Of a stretch of DNA of 64,000 bases, positions 34,001 through 43,395 are shown one piece after another. The DNA is from Berberis thunbergii (lineage: Eukaryota > Streptophyta > Magnoliopsida > Ranunculales > Berberidaceae), in NCBI GenBank assembly GCA_003290165.1, contig QNQO01000799.1, positions 124,001-188,000 of the forward strand, read 5' to 3'. Within the stretch, counting starts at the first letter, position 1. Every line of letters starts with the position of its first letter. A program made the position numbers and the translations under genes. The notes under the pieces are model-generated. The model was not told the DNA's origin. It saw only the letters and a program-made list of their open reading frames with translations, and did not search any database.

Positions 34001-35292
34001 CATATAAAAAGAAAGTTGTTAAGGATGCCCACATATTTTGTTATTGTAGTCTCAATTCAATTGACAATTAAAATGTTGATTTACACCTAGTTACTTGGAG
34101 AATATTCAATAATTGGGGTGGTTGCTCAGTGCTATTATTACAGTGAGTATGTGTGGTTATACTGGCCGTTAATCTCTCAAACATTATGGGAGATGCACGC
34201 GGTAAATGGCGTGTGTTTCGGGGAGATAAACAATTTTTCTTGAGAGGTTCATACAACCTTTGGGAAGTGATGCTTGTGTGGAAAAGTGGGGAGAGCATGT
34301 TCATATTTTATTCGTGCAAGTTATTTTAGTCATAGAGTTAATATATTGTATTCATATTTTCTTTGCAATCTGTTCTTTTTTTTAAGGATTTTGATTATGT
34401 CATGTTCTGCACATATTTTGTCCTGCACAGCAACGATCTGCTACAAAGGTCACATTCCCGTTGGTGTGGACAAACACTTGTTGCAGCCATCCTCTGTATC
34501 GTGATTCTGAGCTGATACAGGAGAATTATCTTGGTAATTAATTGCACCTGATGGTGGAGGTGTTTTGATGTATATACTTTTTGAGTGATTCTATGTGTCG
34601 AGGGAAAGGGCGAGGAAACCAGCGAGGAAAAGGAGGTGGCGGGGGGTGAACCGTTCACCCCCCTCGAGATGCGCGCGCCAAAAACATCTCGAGGGGGGTG
34701 AACGGTTCACCCCCGCCACCTTCTTTTCCTCGCTGGTTTCCTCGCTCTTTCCCTCGACATTTAGAATTTCCCATACTTTTTACAGAAACTGATTTTCGCC
34801 TGTACAGGGGTAAGAAATGCTGCACAAAGAAAGCTGTTGGATGAGCTGGGTATTCCTGCAGAGGATTTGCCAGTTGATGAATTCAAACCCGTAGGGCGCA
34901 TGTTGTACAAGGCCCCATCTGATGGAAAGTGGGGAGAGCATGAATGTAATATTGTCAACAGAAATGATCTCTAATAACTCTCTTTTTTGTTTCCAATTTT
35001 CTATACGTTACATTCTTAACTCCCAATACGTCTTGCAGTGGATTACCTGCTCTTCATCGTCCGTGATGTGAAGTTTCAGCCAAACCCTGATGAAGTTGCT
35101 GAGGCTAAGTATGTAAACCGGGAGGAATTGAAAGAGTTGTTAAGGAAAGCTGATGCTGGTGAAGAGGGTCTGAAACTGTCTCCTTGGTTCAGACTGGTTG
35201 TCGATAACTTCTTGTTCAAGTGGTGGGAGCACGTTGAGAAGGGTACAATTGGGGAAATTGCTGACATGAAAACCATTCACAAGTTAACTTAG
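18941..35292 (+). CDS. IDI: Isopentenyl-diphosphate delta-isomerase, six exons
   Basis: It interconverts IPP and DMAPP in isoprenoid synthesis. Exons: 18941-19173, 20964-21019, 25545-25636, 34431-34533, 34808-34945, 35039-35292; 876 nt including TAG, 291 residues. All five introns have GT-AG ends and frames join exactly. Residues 1-57 are rich in Ser, Thr, Arg and His with few acids, like a plastid/mitochondrial transit peptide. A second in-frame ATG at residue 58 (19112, [13 protein letters not shown]) would give the short cytosolic/peroxisomal form known for plant IDI. The Nudix-type IDI domain shows TNTCCSHP (catalytic Cys about 145), [14 protein letters not shown] and WGEHELDY (catalytic Glu about 207). 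The C-terminal half ends [10 protein letters not shown]. No stop or frameshift was seen, so it should be functional. An AATAAA at 35424 is a likely poly(A) signal. Intron 3 (8.8 kb) contains a whole gypsy element. Confidence 0.96.
20157..20640. mobile_element. Decayed hAT-like MITE in IDI intron 1
   Basis: The stretch is rich in GACACGA and GGGTTTGGGTTTG words, typical of plant hAT MITE subterminal regions. Its ends (GGTGGCAA near 20160, GTTGCTACTCCTACT near 20622-20636) are weakly inverse. No clear TSD. No coding. Confidence 0.35.
21401..21484 (+). repeat. Three-copy 28-bp tandem repeat in IDI intron 2
   Basis: Units start at 21401, 21429 and 21457. The first two are identical and the third differs at two positions. 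The core is GAAGAAACCCATTTAAATGG. AT-rich palindromic CCATTTAAATGG lies in each of the first two copies. Confidence 0.9.
22246..23440 (+). pseudogene. Decayed LINE fragment in IDI intron 2
   Basis: Broken frames carry L1-type RT-tail and zf-RVT words: [16 protein letters not shown] near 22550, then [16 protein letters not shown] at 23187-23240. Many frameshifts and stops. It contains a run of 21 G (22386-22406). The tail resembles that of the adjacent fragment at 23441-24240, so these are two related LINE pieces. Confidence 0.65.
23441..24240 (+). pseudogene. Second decayed LINE 3' fragment with A-rich tail
   Basis: Words of the LINE 3' region recur ([11 protein letters not shown] near 24030, paralleling [12 protein letters not shown] in the previous fragment). 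The fragment ends in an A-rich tail at about 24222-24240. It includes a run of 12 G (23624-23635). No intact frame. Confidence 0.6.
24560..25010. other. Unassigned segment with open frames on both strands
   Basis: A 116-codon frame on the minus strand (24932-24582) and a 76-codon frame on the plus strand (24755-24985, ...[17 protein letters not shown]...) overlap. I recognise neither. It lies in IDI intron 2 between a LINE tail and a microsatellite and may be a TE or gene fragment. Confidence 0.3.
25027..25134 (+). repeat. Poly(A), (TA)n and (AAT)n microsatellite cluster
   Basis: A run of A (25027-25050), then TA repeats (25051-25079), then AAT-type repeats to about 25134. In IDI intron 2. 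Confidence 0.9.
25136..25402 (+). repeat. 155-bp tandem duplication in IDI intron 2
   Basis: The block starting TCCAAAAGTAGTTTCAG at 25136 is repeated at 25291 with few differences. It includes GTGGCTTTGTCATT, GAAGGTTGAATTTG and TCATGTATGTT. Each copy is preceded by an AAT repeat, which probably mediated the duplication by misalignment. Confidence 0.85.
26004..27006 (-). repeat. 3' LTR of the IDI-intron gypsy element, split by a MITE
   Basis: It begins TGATACACAC and ends GTGTCTATCA. It is identical in order to 31527-31872 except for 651 bp of MITE (26272-26922) and its 8-bp duplication. Confidence 0.95.
26272..26922. mobile_element. hAT-type MITE, copy 1
   Basis: Inverted ends TAGTGTTCTAAAAATCG and CGATTTTTAGAACACTG. 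GC-rich subterminal GCCTAGGCG-type words at both ends surround an AT-rich core. TSD CTAATTCC at 26264-26271 and 26923-26930. The second LTR (about 31785) shows the empty site with a single CTAATTCC. Same family as 37851-38474 and 42255-42802; this copy is in opposite orientation to those two. Confidence 0.95.
27007..31500 (-). pseudogene. Gypsy gag-pol polyprotein (chromovirus), frameshifted
   Basis: Minus strand from the ATG at 31500. Gag runs to a TGA at 31008-31006, where TGG (Trp of GEALIWFQWE-type Gag) has become TGA. The zinc knuckle [14 protein letters not shown] is at about 30525, protease [13 protein letters not shown] at about 30285. RT has [19 protein letters not shown] and [14 protein letters not shown] one-base frameshift at about 29283 precedes the catalytic [10 protein letters not shown]. 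RNase H has [22 protein letters not shown] near 28416 follows. Integrase has the H2C2 domain (about 28300-28140, CGVCQQNKS) and core [19 protein letters not shown] and [11 protein letters not shown] chromodomain-like [13 protein letters not shown] is at about 27135-27070. Catalytic motifs survive but breaks in the frame prevent a full polyprotein. Confidence 0.93.
31527..31872 (-). repeat. 5' LTR of the IDI-intron gypsy element
   Basis: A 346-bp LTR, TAATACACAC (TG of the other copy mutated to TA) to GGTCTATCA. Next to it on the internal side, minus strand ATTGGCATCGTCTGTG is a likely PBS (compare TTGGCGCCGTCTGTG of many plant Ty3 elements). No MITE, so it preserves the empty site. Confidence 0.93.
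31878..34430. other. Distal IDI intron 3
   Basis: No coding region recognised. It contains an AAAAT-type simple repeat (32462-32484) and, at 33145-33190, a stretch (GGGAGCTATTATTCACACCC, then CTTTCCTTTTCCCACACCC) clearly related to the left terminus of the TIR element at 35614. It ends with the intron 3 acceptor TCCTGCACAG at 34430. Confidence 0.5.
34588..34767. repeat. 180-bp foldback element in IDI intron 4
   Basis: Left arm 34588-34671 and right arm 34685-34767 are inverse complements with only a few mismatches around a 13-base loop. Each arm also has its own inner palindrome (GGGGGTGAACGGTTCACCCC on the right). The core is much more GC-rich than its surroundings. Intron 4 is only 274 bp (34534-34807), so the foldback is most of it, yet donor and acceptor are intact. 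No TSD was identified. It is probably a small MITE or foldback; the transcript would form a very stable hairpin. Confidence 0.95.
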
Positions 35293-35450
35293 GGGGCATT
35301 TGAACTCGAGTTACCATTTGGAGCTGTGTTGCACCAGTTTATTTTGTTTCAATAAGTTGGCTGGGGCGAAATATACTTCCGTCATATCTTGTTTCATGTA
35401 TTAACTTATTATTGTATGAAGTAAATAAAGGAATATCCTTAAGTTCTACT
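35293..35450 (+). promoter_or_regulatory. IDI 3' UTR and poly(A) signal
   Basis: Sequence after the TAG at 35290-35292 is AT-rich. An AATAAA at 35424-35429 is a plausible near-upstream polyadenylation element. Confidence 0.5.
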
Positions 35451-36394
35451 GAATGTAATTTTATTTGAAAAAAGGCACCTAAAAGTAAGAATGATCTTCA
35501 ACTCTAAGAATGTTTACGTTTGGATTCACGTAGAGAGGCATAAACACCTATTATAGCATTTCCAGAGTTGTGAAAGCATTTCACTTCAGTTAGGTTGAGT
35601 AAATGCTCGTGAAAGGGAGCTACTATCCGCACTCACCACTTCCTTTTTTCCACACCCACACCCATTTCAAAATTTGAATCATACTCACTATGCCCTCATT
35701 TTACTAACACACCCACATACCATGAAAACACATTTTTCTGAGAAATTCTCTCGCTGAATTCTCACCCAAATTGTTTCGTAGATATTCGAAGGTTTTCGAG
35801 TTGCTAACAACGTTCCTCAAGTCATGGGGATCATGTGGACAGGAGAAATTGAAACTTTGCAACTCCGGTCAGTCTCTCAACAGTTGAACGGGTAAATCTT
35901 CACCCATTCTCTGAAGCTAAAACACTCCGATGACTTTTTATCATTACCCTAATAGAGTTTTTCAAGGGTTTAATGAGAGTTCCAAAATGGGTTTCAAGGC
36001 TTACCCATAGAGTTATGGATGACTTGGGTAAGTTTTTTACCAAACCCAGTGTCGTTTAGCTTACCCATTGTATCTGTTTAACAAGTTTTTTCCTTTATGT
36101 TTCAGGATGCGAAAATCATCAACACAGGCATAAGTTTCTCCCAAAGATAAAGTGGTACCTAGCACCTAAGTGGAAGGGTGAATACGATAAGGTCAGACAA
36201 GTTATTAAGCTTTTGTTTGTGGTACTCATGCTAGTGCTCCCAGTGTTGTTCCGGATCCAATTGTTTGAGAGAATCGTCGTAGGAAAAACATAATTATATG
36301 GAAACCTCTTTACCAAAGCAGTATGAGCAAAAAAAGCAAGAAAATGATGCAACTAATTTGAGACTAACAAAAGAAGATGATGTATACATGTAAC

Positions 36395-37226
36395 TAGGGC
36401 TGGGCAAATATGGGTAATCGGCCTAAAAGCTAAAAACCGAAAATCGGCCTGACAAATTCGGGCCCGTATTTATGAGAACCGAAATCGAACCGAGTTGACT
36501 GGGTAACCGAGGTCCCAGTTAACCGATTTACGGGCCGGTTTCGGGCCGATCTCGGTCCTAAGAGCAAAAAAATACTTCTACAGTAAAAAAAAAAAAATTC
36601 ATCATATACAAAAATTATATCAAAAAATTACAAAAAAAAACAATACAACAAATTACAAAAAAAAAAAAAAAATCTTGATCTTCGACTTCGACCCGGTTAC
36701 AGACGATCAAATCTGATCAAGATCTTGTTTCACCTGTCCAACAATCGTGATCTTGATCCACCTTACAGACGATCATATCCGATCCGAGATCAAATATCAG
36801 ATTAAGATCAGATTCGATCCAAGATCAAAGATCTGATCAAATCCGAGATCAAATGGGGAAGGGAGGGGAAAGGGAGGCGGTCGATCTCGTTCGGTCGATG
36901 CTTCACAGTGAGAGGGAGAGGAGAGGGAGGCGGCGTTCGTTTGGTCGATGATTCGCTGTGAGAGGGAGGCGGCGGTCGATGGGTCCCCTCAAATTTGAAT
37001 CCTCAATGTTATTTAACCTATTTAAAGTTAAACTATTTTAAGTTAACTATTTAAACTGGGCAGGGCCGGCTACCCGACGGGCTTCAGAAATGAAAACCGA
37101 GGCCCTAACCAGAAACTTCGAGTCGGGCCGGGCTTTTACAACCGAAATTTTTTTAATAAATAAAAACCGATTTGAACCGACCCGATCGGTTCGGTCCGAG
37201 TTTTCGGTCCTAAATGCCCACCCCTA
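36395..37226. mobile_element. hAT-type non-autonomous element, second copy of the TAGGGGTGGGCA family
   Basis: Termini TAGGGCTGGGCA and TGCCCACCCCTA, TSD CATGTAAC (36387-36394 and 37227-37234). Subterminal CGGGCC, CCGGTT and GGTCC words. Interior with GATC-rich runs and no ORF of note. Same TIR as the MMT-carrying element at 12140-13725. Confidence 0.92.
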
Positions 37227-37850
37227 CATGTAACTATTAAACCAAGTATGATATTTACCTTGAGTGCTTACATAGTGAAACAGTTCCTAAGTGTTGAAGT
37301 TGCGCATATAAATTTTTTTTTTCTTAATACAAGTTATGATGTATGTTGTTCTTGTGTGTTGTCCATTTTTCTGTGAGAAAAAGGTTGTTTCCATGCAGAA
37401 ATTTCTTTGTATAAACGTAAAAAAATTGTGTGAAGGCCTAGATGAAGATGTTTTTGCACGAGTATCATTGTTTACTCAAGAAAATTCTCACGGGCGTAGC
37501 GTTGTTTACTTGCTGATATTCTTGCATGTGCATATTGATGATAAATTCCAAATGCGTTTCATACTTTGAACGTGCTCAAGTCCAAAAAATGGAAAAAAAA
37601 ATTGTCGTTGTTTGGGTCCTTATTGATGCCCATACGCATGCTGTATGATTCGTCTCTTCAATGAGCTGAGCTCAGATGAGTTTCAGCTGTGTCAGTTTAA
37701 TTTTCACATATAATTATTAGATTTCAAATTTAAAATTCTGAAACAAAGTATTAAATCACTAGATTATCTACTTGAACAGATAGAGTAAGAACTCATCAGG
37801 GAGAGCGTAAGCGGATGGAGCACGAAGAAGGTTTTTTTTATTATTATTAT

Positions 37851-38474
37851 CAGGGTTCTAAAAATCAGCCTAGGCGGTCGCCTAGGCGCTAGAAGGTGGA
37901 AAACCACCCAGATTAATGGCTGGGCGGGCTGTCTGGGTAGTTCTGGGCAGTCTGGGCGGGTCTAGGCGGGATATAGGTGGGGTCTAGGCGGACTCTAGGC
38001 GGTCTGGGCGATTTTTATTTTTTTTAATTTTTTAATTTTTTTAATAAGGTTGTATTCCTATTTTTTAGAAATAAACTATTTAATTGTTTTTATTCAATAT
38101 ATGTCTAAATGATGATTACTTAATAGAATTCTCAAAGGATCTGTCGGTACCAATTTTACTAATGTAGATTTTATCAAACATAACTGAGGTTATTCATGCA
38201 ATTTGAAGAAAAATAAAAGAGTACACAAATTCAAATTTATATAAAGTACCCATCATGACCAACTTCAATCATTTGAGTTTTAATAAATTTGGTTCACGAT
38301 TGTTAATTTTTCATGTTTTTAAATTTTGCATATGTATATTGGAATTAAATTGGATGTAATTGATAATGTATTATGCTTAACTTTTGTAAATTATTAAAGT
38401 AATAATACAAAACCTAAGACCGCCTAGGCACCTGCTTGCCGCCCGCCCAGCGCCTAGCGAATTTTAGAACACTG
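37851..38474. mobile_element. hAT-type MITE, copy 2
   Basis: Ends CAGGGTTCTAAAAATC and GAATTTTAGAACACTG; TSD ATTATTAT (37843-37850 and 38475-38482). Core and subterminal GCCTAGGCG words match 26272-26922 in inverse orientation. Confidence 0.92.
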
Positions 38475-38600
38475 ATTATTATTAATTTTTATTTTGGTAA
38501 AGAATGGTTTTTGATAGAAACCCTGCTTTGAAATTCTCTCTCTATTTTTCCTATGAAAAACGGGGTTTTACCATTTTATATATGCGGATAGTAGCTCCCT

Positions 38601-39194
38601 AGTCCAAATAGTCAAAATTTCAACGAATATCGGAAATAAAATTTCCCAAATCCTAAAAAAATGCCAAAAATATTTGGTCCTATAGTTCAGTTCTCTTAAA
38701 AAATATGACTTCTAGTAACATCAAAGCAGTTAGTTTGTAAATATTGAATTTCCCCAAAAAAAATGGTGTCGCTCAAAATCGGCGAAGGTTTTGAGATAGA
38801 GGGGGAAGGTGAAGTGGCGGGGAGAGAGGGGTAACGGAGGGAAGTGAGTTGGTTCTGGGTTAGTGTTCAGGGCAGATGAGGGTTGTTGAAAAAGATGAGT
38901 AAAGGAAGTGGAGAAAATGTGGTGGTGTTACCAAGTAGGTGGTGGTGTCAGTCAAAAAGTTGGCAGTGCAACTCTGATGGTAGGTCGAGTGGGAAGGGGT
39001 GGTGACACAAAGCAGTTTCGTGGACACAAACTTATCATTCTTAAAGGTAGTAACTACTCCACACCACCATTGATTTTTTTTTTTTTTACTTTCTCATACC
39101 ACTAATAAATATGCATAACAGAGAAACCCAAACTCAAAACGAAAAAAATGAAAAACAAGGTAACTTTTGACAAATTTAAACCCTCAATTGAGAC
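38601..39194. other. Stretch with nothing recognised
   Basis: G-rich, purine-rich segment at 38780-39010 (GGTGGTG words), otherwise AT-rich. No domain or terminal repeats recognised. Confidence 0.4.
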
Positions 39195-39516
39195 CGATTC
39201 TCAAGCTCATCAAAACACAAAATTTGTATTACTATGAATTATCTAATAAATAGAACTTGAATCACTTGAAAATGTTTTGAAATGAGCAAGTTATGGTCAT
39301 TTTACTAAAATCGCGCAAATTTGTCTCGCAATGAAAACGAGATAGTGTTCCTGACTTTCGGCCAACTTATTTTCTTGATCGATATCGATTCTCAAGTTGA
39401 TCAAAACACAAAGGTTGTAGTACTCTGAGTTATCTAATAAACACAACTTAATCACTTGAAAATGTTTTGAAATGAGTAAGTTATGGTCATTTCTACTAAA
39501 GTCGTGCAAATCTGTC
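39195..39516 (+). repeat. 191-bp tandem duplication
   Basis: CGATTCTCAAG at 39195 recurs at 39386, with shared ATCAAAACACAAA, TTATCTAATAAA, TCACTTGAAAATGTTTTG and AAGTTATGGTCATTT. The second copy runs into the foldback at 39522. Confidence 0.85.
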
Positions 39517-39521
39517 CGAAA

Positions 39522-39696
39522 AAATTTATGTTCGCAGAGTTCACTGTGGGGAATTTGGGATAACCCGCATTGTGCTCTACGTTTCGCACGGGACTTTGCG
39601 AGATATCCCAAAATCCACGCATTGTGCTCAGCGTTTCGCATGGGACATTGCGAGTTATCCCAAAATCCCCATAGTGAATACTGTGAAAATAAATTT
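39522..39696. repeat. MITE-like foldback with an internal 52-bp tandem repeat
   Basis: Arms 39522-39564 and 39654-39696 are inverse complements at roughly 85 percent (GGGATAAC at the inner ends). Between them CGCATTGTGCTC starts at 39566 and 39618, a 52-bp tandem duplication with GTTTCGCA(C/T)GGGAC cores. No transposase. Confidence 0.8.
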
Positions 39697-39922
39697 AATA
39701 GGTGCCTTCATACAATTTAGGGCACAAAGTGCCAAAAGGTAAAATATCAGGATCGTTGTGTTTTAGTTGAACACTTGAACTTGTTGATGAGATCCAATCG
39801 GTTTTGGTTTTACAATACCATATTAAGATCGACTACTTGTATCTAAATTTTCTTTTAATCCAAAATAACAACTTCCAAGTCACATATAGTCCAACTTCCA
39901 AAATAACAACTTCCAAGTCACA

Positions 39923-40696
39923 TATAACAAATTTTCTGGGGAACTAGATGAGTTCGCTAATCTAATGCAATTGTTGGATAGACAAATGCTCTCAGAGGGA
40001 TCAGATAGTTTGGTATGGAAGGGTAAAGGGGTGGGCTTCTCGGTGAAAGAATTTTCAGATATGTTGGCTGCATCTCATTATGAGACCCATTCTAACCCCT
40101 TCATTTCTTCCCACAAAAATCTGGTATGGGTGAAAAACCTTTTTCCTCGGATTAATTTCTTTAGTTGGTCAGTTTTGCATGAGAAGCTCTTGACTAAAGA
40201 TAGGTTAAGAAAAAGAGGAATCCTCACAGGGAGTCTTTGTGTGCTTTGCAATGAATTTGATGAGACACTGGACCATTTGATGCTTCACTGCAGTTTTTCC
40301 AAATCCATTTGGAGTAGTTTCTTGGCGGAATTCGGTTTGAGTTTGATGTTTGAAGGCTCCATTTTAGATTGGCTAAGTTGGTGGTCTCAAGCTAATCCTT
40401 CCCGTCGGGGGGAGTGGTTATGGCGTAGGGTCCCTCACGTTCTCATGTGGTGTGTGTGGAAAGAAAGAAACAAAAGGGTATTTGAAGGAATCAACAGATC
40501 AGAGCACTCTATCTTTATCGAGATTAGAGAATTGCTGTGGAGGATGGGTACTGCATGTAATTTGTTTAGGGAGTTGGGTTTTGACACTTTCATAGAGTCT
40601 TGGCATTCCTTGATATAAGAATGTCTCTCTTTGTAATTTGTTTCCCTTTCTTTCATTAATAAACCTATTCGTGTTTGAACCAAAAAAAAAAAAAAA
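39923..40696 (+). mobile_element. 5'-truncated LINE with 15-bp target duplication
   Basis: Truncated at zf-RVT and ending in a poly(A) run up to about 40698. Flanked by AACTTCCAAGTCACA at 39908-39922 and 40697-40711. The left flank itself is duplicated just upstream (same 15-mer at about 39870-39884), so three copies of the word occur. Confidence 0.9.
39965..40618 (+). pseudogene. LINE ORF2 C-terminus (zf-RVT)
   Basis: A continuous 217-codon frame. FFSWSVLHEKLLTKDRLRKR, then CVLCNEFDETLDHLMLHC, gives the zinc-binding reverse-transcriptase-associated domain (C-x2-C, H, C pattern). The later MWCVWKERNKRVFEG is the typical LINE C-terminal motif. The upstream two-thirds of ORF2 is absent, so it has no polymerase function. 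The uninterrupted frame suggests recent insertion. Confidence 0.9.
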
Positions 40697-40711
40697 AACT
40701 TCCAAGTCACA

Positions 40712-41859
40712 AGATTCTTAAATAGTTATGAAACTAGAACTTCCCACAACTTAACTTAGAATATGTCTAATGCAAAACCCATTCTTTTAGGGAATTTGGT
40801 TGTTCACAGGAGCAAACTCCACAACCCCCTGACATTTATTGGTTTTATTGTTTTAAGCCTTGATCCCATAAATAAACATGAAATGTAGCCTCAGCTCACA
40901 AATGTAAAACTTGATTCTACATTAGATATGTATAGGACACTATTATTCTTGCACAAGGTACACTTGCTCAACAAAGTTTTGTTCCCGAAGAAGTTATAAA
41001 AAATTAGGGACACGATAAAATTTCCCATTAGAGATAGATTTTAGTGAACCCTATCAAATTTTTTTTTTTGATCAACAAAAAATGGAAATTGTATTAAAAA
41101 TGAAAGTCATTAGGTTCAAAGTACACCCCAACTCTATCATATTCAAGTAAGTCTAGGCAGCCAGGACTATCAGCCATTTTTTTTCCAGGGTTAGACTCTT
41201 TTACACTTTTATTTCTTCTCTTTAAAATACCACCATAAATAGGAGTAAAAGTGTAAAAGAGCCCAACAAATTATCATCTCCCTCGTCAAACTACGAAGGA
41301 GAGACCCCTTATTGATGTATATTTAATTACTTTCTTGAATAATGGGTCCCACCACTATCATAATTTTCTCATTCAAATTCTATTTAAACTCTCGAACATC
41401 ATTTTCACTCTAACAAACTATTCCCCACAAATTCCACAAGTCGGTTTCTTTTTACTGGTTTATAGGGAGTTAGGCCTAGCCTGGCTCCCTGGAAAAACTC
41501 TTCTTTTTATATCAACTCTCATTGATTCTCTTACAAAGGATTCTCCACGTCTTTGTTAGCTTTTGAAATGGTCAAAACGAAGTTGTAAAAATCAATAGAT
41601 TTCTCATAGTTCCAAATTCATTATATTTTTCTCAAGGTAATTTTGACACTACAATGGTTAGAAATTAAATGATCTAAAATGGTTCTCAAAATTGATAATA
41701 ACAACTATAATTTTGAAGTATATATATTTTTCATATATAAGTTTCAACATGTAACAACTTTTTTTTAAGTTTATAACAATGAATGGGGGAATTCTTATAT
41801 TCTAAATTTTTTTTTTGATTTTTCGACACAATCTTTGGACAAAGCAACTCGATATCATT
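40712..41859. other. Stretch with nothing recognised
   Basis: AT-rich sequence with short A/T runs. No domain, terminal repeat or RNA gene recognised. Confidence 0.4.
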
Positions 41860-43395
41860 TTTAATCTTCGTCGAGGTTCACCCAACCATCTCAAGCAACT
41901 CAAGAATCTCAAGTAAAAAAGATGAAGTCCAAAATTTACATTCGATGAAGACACTCTTCTCATATCTTCTTGGCTCAATAATAGCATGGATGTAATTCAA
42001 GGAAACGAGGTGTCAATAAAGATTTTTTCTCATGTCTTCTCGATGCGAAAAGCCAAATTTATCATGGAATTTTTTTCACAAAAGTTGACCATTGGGGATA
42101 TATACCATCAGCAAGGTAATATCCATTGTATAGTCATGGCCATTGATTGGGTAATTTACTAGGGGAGCAAGTCCTTCAATATGATCCAAAAATAAATGAG
42201 ATTTTTCTAGCATGTTGATATGGTTATGAGAAACCGATAACTCATAGAAAGCATCAGTATTTTAAAAAATGGCCTAACCGCTAGGCGTTAGAGAAATGCT
42301 TAAATTAATGGTTGGGGGTGAAAAATCGGGTAGGCGGGTTTTTTTTATTTTTAAATAAGACTGATTGTGTTCTTATTTTATTTTTCTTTTCCCTTTTTTG
42401 GAAAGAAACAATTTAATTATTTTTTATTCAGTATATGTCTGAATGTAGCAAAAGATGATTACTTAATGAAATTATCAAAGGATCTGCCGGTACCAATTTT
42501 AGTAATGTAGATTTTATCAAACATGATTTGAGGTCATTCATACAATTTGAAGAAAAATAAAAGAGTAGGTTTTGATATTTGTCCACAAATTCAACTTTGT
42601 ATAAAGTACCCATCATGACCAACTTCAATCATTTGAGTTTTAATAAATTTTGTATATATATCTTAGCATTAAATTGGATGTAATTGATAATGTATTATGC
42701 GTAAATTTTGTAAATTATTAAATTCATAATACAAAATCTAAAACTGACTAGGCCCCTGGGCACTATGCACCTGCTCATCGCCTAGCGCTTTTTAGAACAC
42801 TGGAAAGCATACCCACAGATCATATAATACTACAACTTCAAGAATTATTATTAGGTCATGAACGTGATCAACATACCCTTTTTCAAGTTGTAGGATATAG
42901 TTTAGCAATATCATTTGTGTTTAGATGCCTCATGTACTATCGTAAAAGTTGAGCGATTCATTTTAAACTCTCAATTGTATTGTTTTCCCCAATCAACACA
43001 TGCTCATCTGCAAAATCCGCTAGAAACTCCATAAGCAACCATCCTTATTGTTACAGGAACCTTTTTACAGGAAGATAGGCAAACAATTTTTTTTAAATAA
43101 AGTAAGAGTCATTTGATTCCAATGCAGATTGAATGCTAAGAAAAAGATAACGACTTATCCTACTCCTTCTTCGAAACAAATTTGGAGGATAAACATGATT
43201 TACAGAAAATTAATCGTGAAAAATCTCAACATGACCTTGAAGTCTATCTTGCCAAATGACAATGAATTATGTCGTGGTTTCCAGGCCTTTGATTATTAAG
43301 TTCTTCAATATTAGCTATCACTATCATTTTTGTATCATCGTCTGAATTAGATTCATCACCAAGCACATTTATCAAACTATGAGAAAACATAATCA
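41860..43395 (-). pseudogene. PIF/Harbinger transposase (plant transposon protein) remnant
   Basis: Minus-strand frames near 42165-42060 read GLAPLVNYPINGHDYTM, then a frameshifted IYPNGQ segment. This corresponds to VNYTINGHDYNMGYYLADGIYP of plant HARBI1-like nucleases. Upstream frames show a LIGENNTIESL-like segment (about 42930-43020) and an AFNLHWNQ helix (about 43120-43150). Many stops and frameshifts. A hAT MITE (42255-42802) splits it. The intact family protein cuts DNA at TA-rich 3-bp targets; this copy is dead. Confidence 0.65.
42255..42802. mobile_element. hAT-type MITE, copy 3
   Basis: Ends CAGTATTTTAAAAA and TTTTTAGAACACTG; TSD GAAAGCAT (42247-42254 and 42803-42810). Core matches copies 1 and 2. 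Inserted in the Harbinger remnant. Confidence 0.93.

Larger units (their letters stand above)
35614..38600. mobile_element. TIR-bounded element with two nested hAT insertions
   Basis: Perfect 18-bp inverted repeats AGGGAGCTACTATCCGCA (35614-35631) and its complement (38583-38600) bound 2987 bp. Removing the nested hAT elements (36395-37226 and 37851-38474 with TSDs) leaves about 1.5 kb. No transposase motif was recognised and the flanks show no obvious target duplication, so the superfamily is open. The left terminal region (TTCCTTTTTTCCACACCCAC) recurs at 33145-33190 in the IDI intron, showing a dispersed family. Confidence 0.6.

Noticed and set aside
33145..34060. Second complete copy of the AGGGAGCTACTATCCGCA element in IDI intron 3
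   Set aside because: Only the left terminal region is recognisable; no matching right end was found.
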